A DNA stretch of 64,000 nt, taken from the NCBI GenBank assembly GCA_964019155.1, contig OZ025243.1:85080411-85144410 (forward strand). Reading direction: 5' to 3'. The DNA is from Osedax fenrisi. Its lineage: Eukaryota; Annelida; Polychaeta; Sabellida; Siboglinidae. Position 1 is the stretch's first letter. Each line of letters begins with the position of its first letter. This document shows, in pieces, positions 55,707-64,000 of the stretch. The notes beneath the pieces were generated by a model. That model saw only the letters and a list, made by a program, of their open reading frames with translations. It searched no databases and was not told the origin of the DNA. The position numbers and the translations under genes are program-made.

Positions 55707-58700
55707 TATTTATATGAATTAACAATAAGGGATACAAATCAGGCTAAGTACATTTTACTGACCTCAGACGAGCATTTCGACCAGTGTCGGCGTCAGTAGC
55801 TTTGACCTTTGTTATGTAACTGTTCTGTTTCAAGGTCGAATAGATGAGGAATTCTTCGCCAAAATGGAAAGAAGGCGTGTTATCGTTCGCATCTAAAGTC
55901 TTTGTAATAATTCTCATCCTAGACGTTATACCATCTGCAATATTATATAATCTAAAATATAGATTATATTTATATATATATATATTTATATATATGTATG
56001 TATTAATCAGTATTATTATTAGATTTAGGGTTTATATCAGGAAAATAATAAATTTCAATTATCTTGAATAAATGCTAACAATTTTCATAAATAAAATGTC
56101 TTTTATGTAAATGGTAATATTTAAAAAAAGTATAGTATTTGTTTAAACAAGTATTGTTATGTTGACATTGTCAACATTATCCACATTTAAAACCCTAGTA
56201 TATAATGATAAAATCTAAGAGATTCATCATCGAAATATAAATAACGAAATTATAAAAAGTAAGTAAACGAATACATACGCATAGTATCAGAAACACGACT
56301 CAACATACAAGTACAACAACTACAGGCGCTAAGACACTAACGACTACGCAGCACGACTGCGAATGAGGTCGCAGCCAAAGATCGTAGACCGCCGACTCCC
56401 CTCACTTCTCCGCCGCTGCTATCCACTCTCGCCTCCGATGTCCCCTCAACACTGAACTCGCACCGTACGCCACCGCTACAGACCGCCTTCCCTCCTCTGA
56501 CGTATCGTCCGGCGTCCAGTATCACTACGTCGGTCCAGGCGCCCTCGTACACGGCAACGGTGACTGTATCAGCGACGAACGTAGCCGCTCTCTCCTCACT
56601 TAGTACTAGGCGTACTATAGTAGAGCTAGCGGTGTCTGCCCGCCCTATCCGCAGTTCTCTCGTGGTGTTGCCGTAGAGGCGATGTCTCACGCGTAAACTT
56701 TGGCCTACTAGTTCGAATTGACCGGTGGGGTCACCGCGTCGTATTATCGCGCCTTGGTGGTGCGGTAGCCGCATTACTTCCGACCCCGGTGCCGCCGATA
56801 CCGGTATGGTGACGTCGTAGGTGATGGGGTTAACTCCTCCTCCTTCTTCAGCGGGGGGTAGGGCGTACAACGCGACCGTGAGCTGTTGCGTCGCTGACCG
56901 CTGTTCTCCGGCCACTTCTGCAACTCGGACGGTCACCGTTACGGGGAAGTTGTCGATAGCGACATCCTCCCGCGATCGACCAATCAGACCGGAGGTAGCG
57001 TTTATCTCGAACTGTTGGGACCCGGCGTCTTCTAGTGAATATCTGCGAATAGGGAATGTTGGCAATAGTTTTAAGATAGCCATAACTATATTACTTATAT
57101 GATATATAGTATATCTTAATAATATATTAATAAAACTAATTATTTAAAATTATTTTTTATTCCTCAATTTATACATTATTGAATATACAATGATACATAA
57201 AGTTTAGGATACTATATAAATAAAATAATATGACATAATATATGAAATTTATCCTACATTTTCAGTTATTATAAATACTTTATTCTAGAATTTATATCTA
57301 TTAGAATAATTTAATAAAATAACAAATATTATAATAATTCGTTATGAATATAACTTTAATATTTCTACAATACATAATATATTTATTTATAATGGATATC
57401 AAGTATACATATGTACGCTATACAGAGATATCATGATTATATGAATATCAAAAAATAGTAATACTAACTATAATATTATATAATATAATAATAAATTATC
57501 GATATAATATTAAATATTAAATTATTTAAAAAAATAAAAATATAACTTTCTTCGAATATAATTGTGTGTATTTTACTAGACCTTAGTTCTCCATTGCCGT
57601 TGATCGCAATAACTTGATGCCAGTAAGTCTCACTCGTATATTCCTGATAACTTAGAATACACTTTGTGTAACTCACTATTTCTGGAGGCAATTTCGTAGT
57701 CGTAGTAACGGAAATATTCACCTATTAAACAATTAATAAATGTTACATTCTAAATATTAAGCTAACAAATGATAAAATGTTAATGAATAAATATATATAA
57801 ATTCATATATCAGTATATATATTAAAAATAAATCTGATAGAAATATTATATTAGCTATTAAAAATAAAGTATGATCTTTAATAATAATAATATATATAAT
57901 TATAATTTAAATTGGGAAATATATTAACTTATATATGTTATAAATACAATATTACCTATAATAAATTATATAAATATACACATTGACGAACGTAACAAAT
58001 CGTAGAGAAATGAGAATCTGACACTTTAATCTTTAAGATGGTAGGCTTAGACGTTTCGCTATTTTTGAGAATCTCTCCGGTATTGGGGTCAAGGTCGTAT
58101 TGCTTGTACGGGTCGCCGTTGATTACCTCATAAGTCAACTTGCCACCGTCCACTGTGTGCAATCGGTAATTAGTTGTGAACGGTATATATGTTTCAGTAT
58201 TATATGTTTATAGATAATATTTGTGGTGTTCGTCTATAATGTATGATAAATATAATAATATAATATATTAATAAATATCTTTTACTTCTAAAGAGTATCT
58301 AAGTAAGATGATATATTATTGTCACATAGTCATATACGAATATATATCGTAAGATATATTAATATATTAATATATTATCAATATTAATCATAATATTTGA
58401 ATGATAATTTATATAATAATTAAAATGAAATGATGTATACATTCTAAATATGGATTATGGTATCGTTAGACTCATTATAACAATAACTTATGACAGACAA
58501 TAATACTATAACTACAGATAATAATACTATACTTGTATACAAGAAGACTAAATATACAGATAACAGACTATATATATATAACAATATAATATCTACACAT
58601 AATACTACAATATCTACAGATAACACAATACTTGAACCATTAATAACAGACTCTAACCTATGGTGAAATACCTAATATCCACACACATACCAATAACCAT

Positions 58701-59958
58701 AGACAACAATTCACAGAATACGGCTACACATCACAGATAGGGCCGCTGGAACGATGGTGTGTAGGGGGGACCAACCAATCAAATAAATGTTGTGGTATAA
58801 TTAGGGGGGGAACCATACATAGGAGGTGCCCCTAGATTTTAAAGTGGGGGGACATACCCCCGTCCCCCCCCTGTTGCAGCGCCCCTAATCACAGACTCAA
58901 TCGCTACACACACAACTACAATCACTACACACACAACTACAATCGATACACACACAACTACAATCACTACACACACAAATACGATGAACACCAACGGTCA
59001 TCGGCGTCCAGTCGCCCCACTAGGGCACCCCGAGGAGTGTCCGCATCGATGGTAACGTTGACGCCCTTACAGAGCGGGGCGTGTTCGTTGTGATCCACCA
59101 CCCGGATGAACATGTTGAAGGAGTAGACCTTCGAGTTCGGTAGTCTGACCCGCATCGCGTAAGGGTACAGAGTCTCCTGCGAAGATGTGCGCTCGTATTA
59201 ACTTAATAATACAAATGCCTGCGTGGCTCAGTCGGCTAAGGCGTCAGACACACAAGCAGTAGGACGTGGGTTCGAGCCTCGTCCGGACCCATAAAATAGG
59301 TCTATTATAATATGTAGAAGTTATCTTATATAATCGGGTATAAATAAATGATCGGCCCTCGTTAAAACCATGGATGCTTGAATATGAGAGCGGCTTAGAA
59401 AGGACATTAGAGCCATATATGGTATAAGGGAAAACTTCATCTAAGGTTCATGGATGGATTCCATCACAATAAAATAACATAAACAATTTCAATATATCTG
59501 TAGTGTTATGATAAATGTGAATCACAGAACCGTATTCGGAGAGATGAAATCATGATAACGGATAGACAGTGATTATTAGATCTTAGCGCACACGATCCTA
59601 ACCGATTCCGCATCTAATTCAGTGATCAGAGTTACAACCCCTCTGATGTCTATCTTGAAGATGTCCTCTTGAGGTGTGAAAGAGCTTCCTTCTGGGAACC
59701 CGCTTATTCTGTGGATCTGAAATATTTGAATATGTTAAAACAAAGAAGGTGAACAATTATATATATTATAAATGATTGGTGATATGATAAATTAAACCTA
59801 TAACAATTTAACATTTCTGAATTTCAATATAGAACTTTGATGTTTGTACAATATTATGAAATTAATGAAATTTATGCTGGTATAATATATATAATTATTA
59901 TCAGGTATAGGTTTGACACAAAATAATCATATGAGATGAATCTATAAAAAAATTACTC

Positions 59959-60027
<69 letters not shown>

Positions 60028-60347
60028 TTAATTAACAAGATTATTATAATAATTAGTTATAAAAACATACAAGCTACCCTACCCAACATTTAAAAATAAC
60101 ACAAAATGTATATCGCATAGCCAAATAACATAACGAACGATATCGTATAACTAGGCGCGCGCGACCCTCACGCTGACCTTACTGCCGGTGCGGGCGTACT
60201 CGGCGACCTCTATCCAATAGTCGCGGGCAAGCTGCGGGTACACCACTACGAGCACGTCCACTTCGACTACGTGTTCTCCGTCGCTAGCCTGAAGGTGTAC
60301 GTCGTAGCGGCCCGGCTCAGGTGATACCTCGCCGATGTAGAGTCCAC
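38666..60347 (-). CDS. FAT4: Fat/FAT4-class giant cadherin, 3' part, 32 exons
   Basis: Exons, 5' to 3' on the minus strand: 60347-60166, 59716-59603, 59176-58996, 58152-57980, 57721-57582, 57042-56342, 55934-55763, 55270-55073, 54817-54595, 54186-54014, 53559-53424, 53046-52866, 52567-52205, 52060-51757, 51280-50895, 50501-50422, 50082-49950, 49440-49236, 49122-48977, 48223-46853, 46698-46432, 45754-45636, 45444-45318, 44009-43887, 43265-43071, 42415-42317, 42029-41901, 41722-41525, 41202-40901, 40120-39853, 39421-39072, 38824-38666. All 31 junctions keep frame; 7,898 nt. The order cadherins, membrane-proximal region, EGFs, LamG, EGF, LamG, membrane, tail is that of Fat. The tail contains DDSFTCSEL, KWDYLLNYGNSFHSLVGV and terminal EEYV, which I recall from fly Fat and FAT4. 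Known role: surface receptor for Dachsous in planar polarity and Hippo signalling. The sequence is fast-evolving. The N-terminal cadherins and the start are outside the window. Confidence 0.9.
40901..41202 (-). CDS. FAT4: Fat: transmembrane segment and juxtamembrane tail
   Basis: Begins in phase with VISLLCVLLVLVLVGVLLTY, a hydrophobic helix, followed at once by the stop-transfer RYRRKRVKHK. A Gly run, a Pro run (IAPPPPPSM) and YEPPERYDLEDIAYRQ follow; a YDLEnA-type motif occurs at this place in Fat and N-cadherin tails. There is no EGF between LamG 2 and the membrane. The donor region is tandemly duplicated (see findings). Confidence 0.88.
41525..43265 (-). CDS. FAT4: Fat: laminin G domain 2 (exons 43265-43071, 42415-42317, 42029-41901, 41722-41525)
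   Basis: YKFGEQSQLSLEWTDGYRRL and RVRFKTSQRTTALLTM, then GNLRWHDFRGKTRTTSLHV with DDDWHTISISHT, then NKEMKISLDDGIYETLENIA, then TDRTLGFKGCVASISYEG. These are the LamG strands in order, including W-H-T and the late F-x-G-C. The acceptor of the last exon could be 41729 instead of 41722; 41722 keeps phase with the best donor. Confidence 0.85.
43887..44009 (-). CDS. FAT4: Fat: EGF domain between the LamG domains
   Basis: CQKEVTCSDVRCHNQGECVS then WTSARCDCKEGFMGPFC: six cysteines in the EGF spacing. Phase 2 in, phase 1 out, as for the neighbouring LamG exons. Confidence 0.88.
44339..44500 (-). mobile_element. Short G/C-run inverted-repeat element, copy 2
   Basis: Inverted relative to copies 1 and 4: TAGGGGCGCTGGAACGATGG to GTTGCAGCGCCCCTA. 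Lies in the Fat intron between the LamG 1 and EGF exons. Confidence 0.85.
45318..46698 (-). CDS. FAT4: Fat: end of EGF 2 and laminin G domain 1 (exons 46698-46432, 45754-45636, 45444-45318)
   Basis: YQGARCEHATSECADKVC closes the EGF region. LamG starts SFLEVRHFRVNDLNNTVALT with FRTRDPYALLFYYADDGGGY, then DAVFVYVIDDNSRPIKIRI and FKMHDGNWKRIVANRF, then SGKMTVQNCNDYECEQCKDQ. The DGNW...I core and the strand order identify LamG; the third exon is less typical and rests on phase. Confidence 0.82.
46241..46400 (+). mobile_element. LTR-like copy (AATAAAGCTTATATA family), copy 3
   Basis: Runs GAATCCAGCCAGTATAATAT, CACTTCGGTC, CATGTGTTC, TAATAAAGCTTATATATA, CTCGATCTCTTAACAACAT. Same order as the inverted copy at 20231-20405. 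Lies in a Fat intron, antisense to the gene, with no internal retrotransposon region. Confidence 0.7.
46853..48223 (-). CDS. FAT4: Fat: 1.37-kb exon with terminal cadherin, membrane-proximal region and EGF domains
   Basis: Opens VEIEVYIRILDKDDNSPT, a cadherin linker, then a repeat ending VEVTDSNDNPPT. A degenerate last repeat leads into VTGVRFSALHRFYAGF and SSERLRRELESIRDEIEAEI, which sit where Fat proteins have their conserved VRF...F membrane-proximal region. EGF 1 is GVCCRRDDDSWVCHCNRGWA; EGF 2 is calcium-binding type, DVDECSTKIACDNGGTCTNN, finished in the next exon as TGYQGARC. It is the largest exon in the window and much GC-richer than its surroundings. Confidence 0.92.
48357..48803. 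mobile_element. Foldback element with arms of over 100 bp
   Basis: The left arm (48357-48483: ATAATCATAAAATTTATTTA ... TTTTAGGCTATTTTCATATA) is repeated inverted at 48681-48803, with a few small gaps. The loop (48484-48680) is unrelated. Lies in the Fat intron between exons 49122-48977 and 48223-46853, where it could form a hairpin in the pre-mRNA. Confidence 0.85.
48977..50501 (-). CDS. FAT4: Fat: last divergent cadherin exons 50501-50422, 50082-49950, 49440-49236, 49122-48977
   Basis: ADENEDTPLFVNYEYYYM, then VGNVYAKDKDTGAYGELRYY and DTGRLYLHKR, then FYYFEVEEDARLGSIIGSVV, then LKKKLDREDVDLYKLLITNN. The last exon ends CATGCAG followed by GCTAGT, a GC donor, which gives THA|VEIEVYIRILDKDDNSP in perfect frame. 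Confidence 0.75.
50895..52567 (-). CDS. FAT4: Fat: cadherin repeats in exons 52567-52205, 52060-51757, 51280-50895
   Basis: VFSISGRGELTVEGTLTTGT, a degenerate linker VVVYPVNAQPPEV, NEYFRIDKITG|WVTLAKPL, then FTITTEESRVDYVKPEF, RGVITLRAQ|LDYETSP and DVLNAVDTPPRFTRPKYTF. The first exon holds a possible 60-nt intron at 52329-52270 (GTGG...TTTCAG) whose removal or retention both preserve frame. Confidence 0.82.
52866..54186 (-). CDS. FAT4: Fat: cadherin repeats in exons 54186-54014, 53559-53424, 53046-52866
   Basis: VVVKDSNDNHPVFNGYFSG and VLKVLASDKDVGNNATI are textbook cadherin sequence, then SYTDTFEIHKVTGIIRNK and KTLDRETQEKYDVKVQINDA, then VLDRNDNNPLFAP. Junction phases are 2, 0 and 1. Confidence 0.85.
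53640..53895. repeat. Degenerate AAGT/TAAG tetranucleotide region
   Basis: Loose repeats of AAGTAAGT and TAAATAAG with interruptions, in a Fat intron. No other content seen. Confidence 0.75.
54595..55934 (-). CDS. FAT4: Fat: cadherin repeats in exons 55934-55763, 55270-55073, 54817-54595
   Basis: TKTLDANDNTPSFHF is a canonical DxNDNxPxF linker, followed by KVKATDADTGRNARL|SYHL and DDHQGLFVIKDGEIRV. The next linker is degenerate (KQTEAVQP), then FSESYSSLTIEEG and LNNQLDRETRDRYILVVKA. The acceptor of exon 54817 may be 54820 instead. Confidence 0.82.
56342..58152 (-). CDS. FAT4: Fat: cadherin repeats in exons 58152-57980, 57721-57582, 57042-56342
   Basis: GGKLTYEVINGDPYKQYDL and DPNTGEILK join to VNISVTTTTKLPPEIV, then NGNGELR|YSLEDAGSQQF and EINATSGLIG. 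The 701-nt exon continues over a second repeat (NPITYDVTIPVSAAPGSEVM). Calcium-binding linkers are lost here (LPPEIV, ALPPAEEG). Confidence 0.8.
58738..58887 (-). mobile_element. Short G/C-run inverted-repeat element, copy 3
   Basis: TAGGGCCGCTGGAACGATGG to GTTGCAGCGCCCCTA, same orientation as copy 2, in the Fat intron 5' of exon 58152. Confidence 0.85.
58908..58980. repeat. 22-bp tandem repeat next to a Fat donor
   Basis: Units of about 22 bp, ACTACAATCACTACACACAC, three to four copies, ending about 15 bp from the donor of exon 59176-58996. Confidence 0.85.
58996..60347 (-). CDS. FAT4: Fat: cadherin repeats in exons 60347-60166, 59716-59603, 59176-58996
   Basis: GRYDVHLQASDGEHVVEVDV and a degenerate linker VVVYPQLARDYW, then IHRISGFPEGSSF... 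FKIDIRGVVTLITELDAES, then TLYPYAMRVRLPN... FIRVVDHNEHAPL and GALVGRLDADD. Each piece has cadherin beta-strand patterns. The donor of the first exon (AGG|GTCGCG near 60166) is weak and was chosen for phase. Confidence 0.7.
59217..59520 (+). mobile_element. SINE with tRNA-like head
   Basis: The first 75 bp (59217-59291) carry a perfect RNA polymerase III A box, TGGCTCAGTCGG, and B box, GGTTCGAGCC, in tRNA spacing. The acceptor arms do not pair (GCCTGCG against CCGGACC), so it is not a working tRNA. The body (ACCATGGAT, GCGGCTTAGAAAGGACATTA, AAAACTTCATCTAAGGTTCA, TGGATGGATTCCATCAC) recurs at 4080-4262 and 12415-12485. Lies in a Fat intron. Confidence 0.7.
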
Positions 60348-61481
60348 CTGGTCGGGGGGCGGGGGTGGTAAGAACATGTTCCCGAGCGCGTGTGTGTGGT
60401 GTATCACACTCTACTTTAATGTATATTCAACTTAATTATATATATTAAACATATATATATATATATAATACATATTATGTATATATATATTAGAATGTAT
60501 TGAAAATGTTTGTAAATTCGCAATATATATACATATATCATTGGATCTCATAATTCTCTCATATTATAGCCTTCTATAGAACGATTACAAATGGAAATAT
60601 ATAAGGGATCTCTCTATTCTCTTTCATGATTTCTAATAACATTTTCCTATACTTTTCTATTGAATTTACTATCATGTATATACCAATGATATATGTCGCT
60701 ATTGTAATTTTATTTGTGTTTACTTTACTATTCATATCGCAATCAATATTATATCTGTGCACTTGTATGAGATCAGCATCTATTTTTGCTAAAATAGTAT
60801 ACACACCGCTAGCATCAAGCACGGCTATTTGTTACCTCACTTGTTACTGCACTCGATACTCCGTATATATTATTATTTGTTTTAAGATAGCGAGCATCAA
60901 GTACCGAAAGTGCGGCGCTTATTACTGAGCTTGTTACCGAGCAAATTACCTGTTCACATAGTGAGCATTAAGCACCGGCGACTGTTTACTCTAAATTAGA
61001 ACTTTTCATAGATTTTAGGCGGCGACTTGTTACAGCACTTTATGCTAGCGATGTGTTCACGGTTTAAAGATGTGTAACTATAGTTTTACTTTTCTCTAGA
61101 CTCTCATCGTCATCATATATATGTGAAGGTTTGAAGTTTACGAAACTTCTTAAATAGGTGTGCTTCTTTTTGATCATAATTAGCAATGTGGTTTATTAGT
61201 GTAGCGGAACAGATAGACAGGCGGAACAGATAGACAGGCAGAACAGATAGACAGGCATACAGTCACTTGATACGAGGCGTTGATACAACATCAGTATGTC
61301 CGTCTGTCCATATGACTAACTTTTCTTACTACAATACCAACACTTTAAGAGCTCGGTATTCTACCTGTTGAAATGGTTAACACTAAACAATATCAGGTAT
61401 AACTATTACCATACTATGAAGAGCTCTATAAGCAGGACTTAGGTGTACATGGTTAAATCACTGAGTTACATCATCTATTAT

Positions 61482-61635
61482 TAGGGGCGCTACAACAGGG
61501 GGGACGGGGGGGATATGTCCCCCCCCACTTTAAAATCTAGGGGGACCTCCTATGTATTGGTCCCCCCCCACTTTTACCACACAATTTATTTGTATTGGTT
61601 GGCCCCCCTACATACAAAATCGTTCCAGCGCTCCT
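61482..61635 (+). mobile_element. Short G/C-run inverted-repeat element, copy 4
   Basis: TAGGGGCGCTACAACAGGGG to ATCGTTCCAGCGCTCCTA, same orientation as copy 1. Confidence 0.85.
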
Positions 61636-62388
61636 ATCTATTATGCATACTAATTCATAACTAAACCTGTACTCTTATGTTAATAGTATGTATATTTTTA
61701 TATTATTTTACTTATGGCATGTGTAAACCATCATTCTTATTGTCATTTATTATTTATCATTAAATTATTGTGTCATGTCATTTTGTGTGTCAACACTCAA
61801 TAACCTATCTATTTATTTATTAATAGATAACATATCATAATATTTAATTATTAATTATTACCATCTAAACTCATCGAAGGTGAATAATTCACTAGATCTC
61901 GTACGTTTATATATTCACGTATACACGGGATAGATATGTTATGTAATAAAAACTCTCTCGCATACCATTTCATAGTTATGCATTGTTTACTTTTTATGTT
62001 ACCAGACTGCAGTAAATATTCAATTACGCTGACTGTACTCGTAGATCTAAACAACAGTAGCTCTTCAGTATGCTAGACCCATACTACATGCCTATGTTAG
62101 GCCTACCTAGTGGTAGACTTATTAATAACACGGGGCCGGGTAATTACATAATCTCTACGGTGATCTAATCGTGTGAGCCTCTGCAGAACATGTAAATATA
62201 CCATGAGACCTTCGCTGCCGTGTAGTGAAAGCTTGATTACTATCTGCATTGTGTGGCAATGGAACATCGTAATGATATGTGTACATGCATGTTCGAATTC
62301 TATATGTTTGTGTAGGATATAGTTTCTCGTGTTAGACATATACGTTTATATACGATATTTATGATATATACGTTTATATACGATAAAT

Positions 62389-63280
62389 AGGGGAAAGTAA
62401 CCGAATACGGACACTCTCGGTATCTCAGAAACCTTTATGGTTTATTCCTACAAAAAAATGTTCAATTAATAAAATATTCATAATTATATAAATAGTCTAA
62501 AAAAGTATTTTTTATTTTTTTATTATTCAAAATATAGCTGATATATCCAATAAACTGATTTTTGTATTACGTTTTTAAATTTATGAAAAAAATGTCAACT
62601 TAAAACCTTCTCAGGAATATACAAATGTATAGATATAGAATATAACATTAAATTATTAAAAAATAAAGCATTCTAAAATTATATATATAATTTCTGAATT
62701 TGTTATAAAATATTCATTAAGTTATAAGCATATATCTAGAGGTCATATAAGTTCCTAATACGGACACTCTAGATGTCTTAATACGGACACCCTATAACCA
62801 ATCAGCACGCAGCGTATGAACTATTCTGACATTTATAAAAATCGCGTGCGGTATAATATTAATACCACCAATAAAGATAAATTAAAAAAAATTATTATTT
62901 AGATATTTAAATTGTATTATTAATTAAAAAATAATAAAAATATATAAATTATTAACTAATTAAATTAGAATAACTTGTTCATAAAATTAATTATAAATAA
63001 TATAATTGTGATTTATCTTATTGATTCATCAATAATATATAGTTAATCTAGTGGTATATAGGGTGTCCGTATTATAACACAGGGTGTCCGTATTCGGACA
63101 TGGGTACCGAATACGGACACCCCCGTTATGTAATTAAAAGATTAAATAAAATTTTAAAATCACAATAATATCTATAATCATAAAATATTAATATATTGTA
63201 ATTTTTGAATACAAATAATGAGTCATCAAATGTTAAGACCCTTTGTTGTTAAAGTGTCCGTATTAGGTTACTTTCCCCTA
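62389..63280. mobile_element. Inverted-repeat element, AGGGGAAAGT family, copy 2
   Basis: Left end AGGGGAAAGTAACCGAATAC; the right end on the other strand is AGGGGAAAGTAACCTAATAC. About 890 bp, no open frame. The internal motif AATACGGACACC recurs about seven times in both orientations, clustered near the two ends and around 62755 and 63060-63120. Flanked by TA. Outer ends match copy 1 (4413-5336) but the internal motif differs. Confidence 0.85.
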
Positions 63281-64000
63281 TATGTGATATATAAATATTG
63301 TTTTAATATTTGTTTTACAATTTAAAATATTAAAAAAATAATTGCAGAATATTTATTCACAATTATTGAAAATATATTGTAATATATATATATACATTAT
63401 TGTAATATATTCAACAGCAAAATTCAATAGTTGAAGTATCATTAGTCAATTTATTAATTATATAACATAATATATTATGTCACAAGTTATATAAAGTTTA
63501 CAAATTAGCTACTAATTATGTCATTAAATCAAAATATTAATTTAATTAATAATTATATAATTAAATGTTAATTATATATGCTTATATATAACAACAATTC
63601 AATTATGAATATGCATATTTAGCTCCTAATTTCAAATGTTGATTACATTATTATAATTAAATGTAGCTGGTTCTGGAATAAACATTATTGTATATGTATA
63701 GTTATTAGTATTCATATATTATATAAATATATATATATATATATTAGTAGTTTATTTAAACACTTAAATAAATCATAAATGATTTTCAAAAGTGTATATA
63801 GGAATAATAGAAATACAAATAATAAAAGTAGGCAAACAAATAAATACCATTTATAATATAATAAAATAGTATAAAACATAATATATTAAAATATTTATAT
63901 TAGAAAAGCAGAAATATAGGAGGTACAATTTGAAGAGTATATTGAGGAATGAACAATAGATCATATGCGATAAGAAGAGCGTTTGTTAAATGTGAACCAG

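Larger units (their letters stand above)
60348..64000. other. Region 5' of the last recognised Fat exon
   Basis: Probably Fat intron, but no further cadherin exon was recognised. Contains AT-rich sequence, short ...GCATCAAGCAC... repeats (60775-61060), a 16-bp tandem repeat GAACAGATAGACAGGC (61207-61257, three copies), an inverted-repeat element (61482-61635), minus-strand open frames of unknown meaning (61851-62339) and a second AGGGGAAAGT element. The tail 63281-64000 holds only AT-rich sequence. Confidence 0.5.

Noticed and set aside
59217..59291. Functional tRNA gene
   Set aside because: A and B boxes are perfect, but the acceptor stem does not pair and the sequence is the head of a repeated SINE.
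60574..60928. Open frames on both strands near 60.6-60.9 kb, considered as a membrane protein or another cadherin exon
   Set aside because: AT-rich, hydrophobic by composition, no cadherin motif and no phase-compatible splice to the exon at 60347.
61851..62339. Two minus-strand open frames
   Set aside because: Balanced composition but no recognisable domain, splice context or repeat match; left unannotated.

Overview
This is a stretch of an AT-rich, intron-rich animal nuclear genome. Coding exons are short islands of roughly balanced base composition set in introns made of TA microsatellites, minisatellites and small transposons. The protein families (a Fat-type giant cadherin, TXNDC9, von Willebrand A domains) show it is a metazoan, probably an invertebrate. 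I cannot name the phylum. All gene models were built by eye from open frame, splice sites and phase continuity.

Plus strand, 1326-23848: two neighbouring genes with no family name I recognise, each built from divergent vWA-like domains split over four to five exons. Gene A (5' end outside the window) has nine exons ending at a TAA at 8474. Gene B starts near 9157 and has 21 phase-coherent exons to 23848; its last exon is not found. The shared exon layout suggests tandem paralogues. Gene B also carries an Arg/Ser/Gly-rich linker and two coding 18-bp repeat arrays. The metal-binding (MIDAS) residues decay from domain to domain.

Plus strand, 29880-38121: a complete three-exon TXNDC9 (phosducin/thioredoxin-like) gene with two large introns full of transposon remnants. 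It converges on the next gene, with about 540 bp between the stop codons.

Minus strand, 60347-38666: the 3' part of a Fat/FAT4-class cadherin, 32 exons whose phases all close into about 2,630 codons. In order: many divergent cadherin repeats, the Fat membrane-proximal region, EGF domains, LamG, EGF, LamG, one membrane segment and a cytoplasmic tail ending EEYV. In this family the protein is the Dachsous receptor for planar polarity and Hippo growth control. The 5' end lies beyond the window or in exons I could not identify.

The rest is repeats: a 19-bp satellite, a tRNA-headed SINE family, several terminal-inverted-repeat element families, LTR-like copies, a dead LINE reverse transcriptase and a foldback element. 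Two genome-level oddities stand out: splice donors with T at +3 are very common, and edges of exons are repeatedly duplicated ('echoed') inside the adjacent introns.
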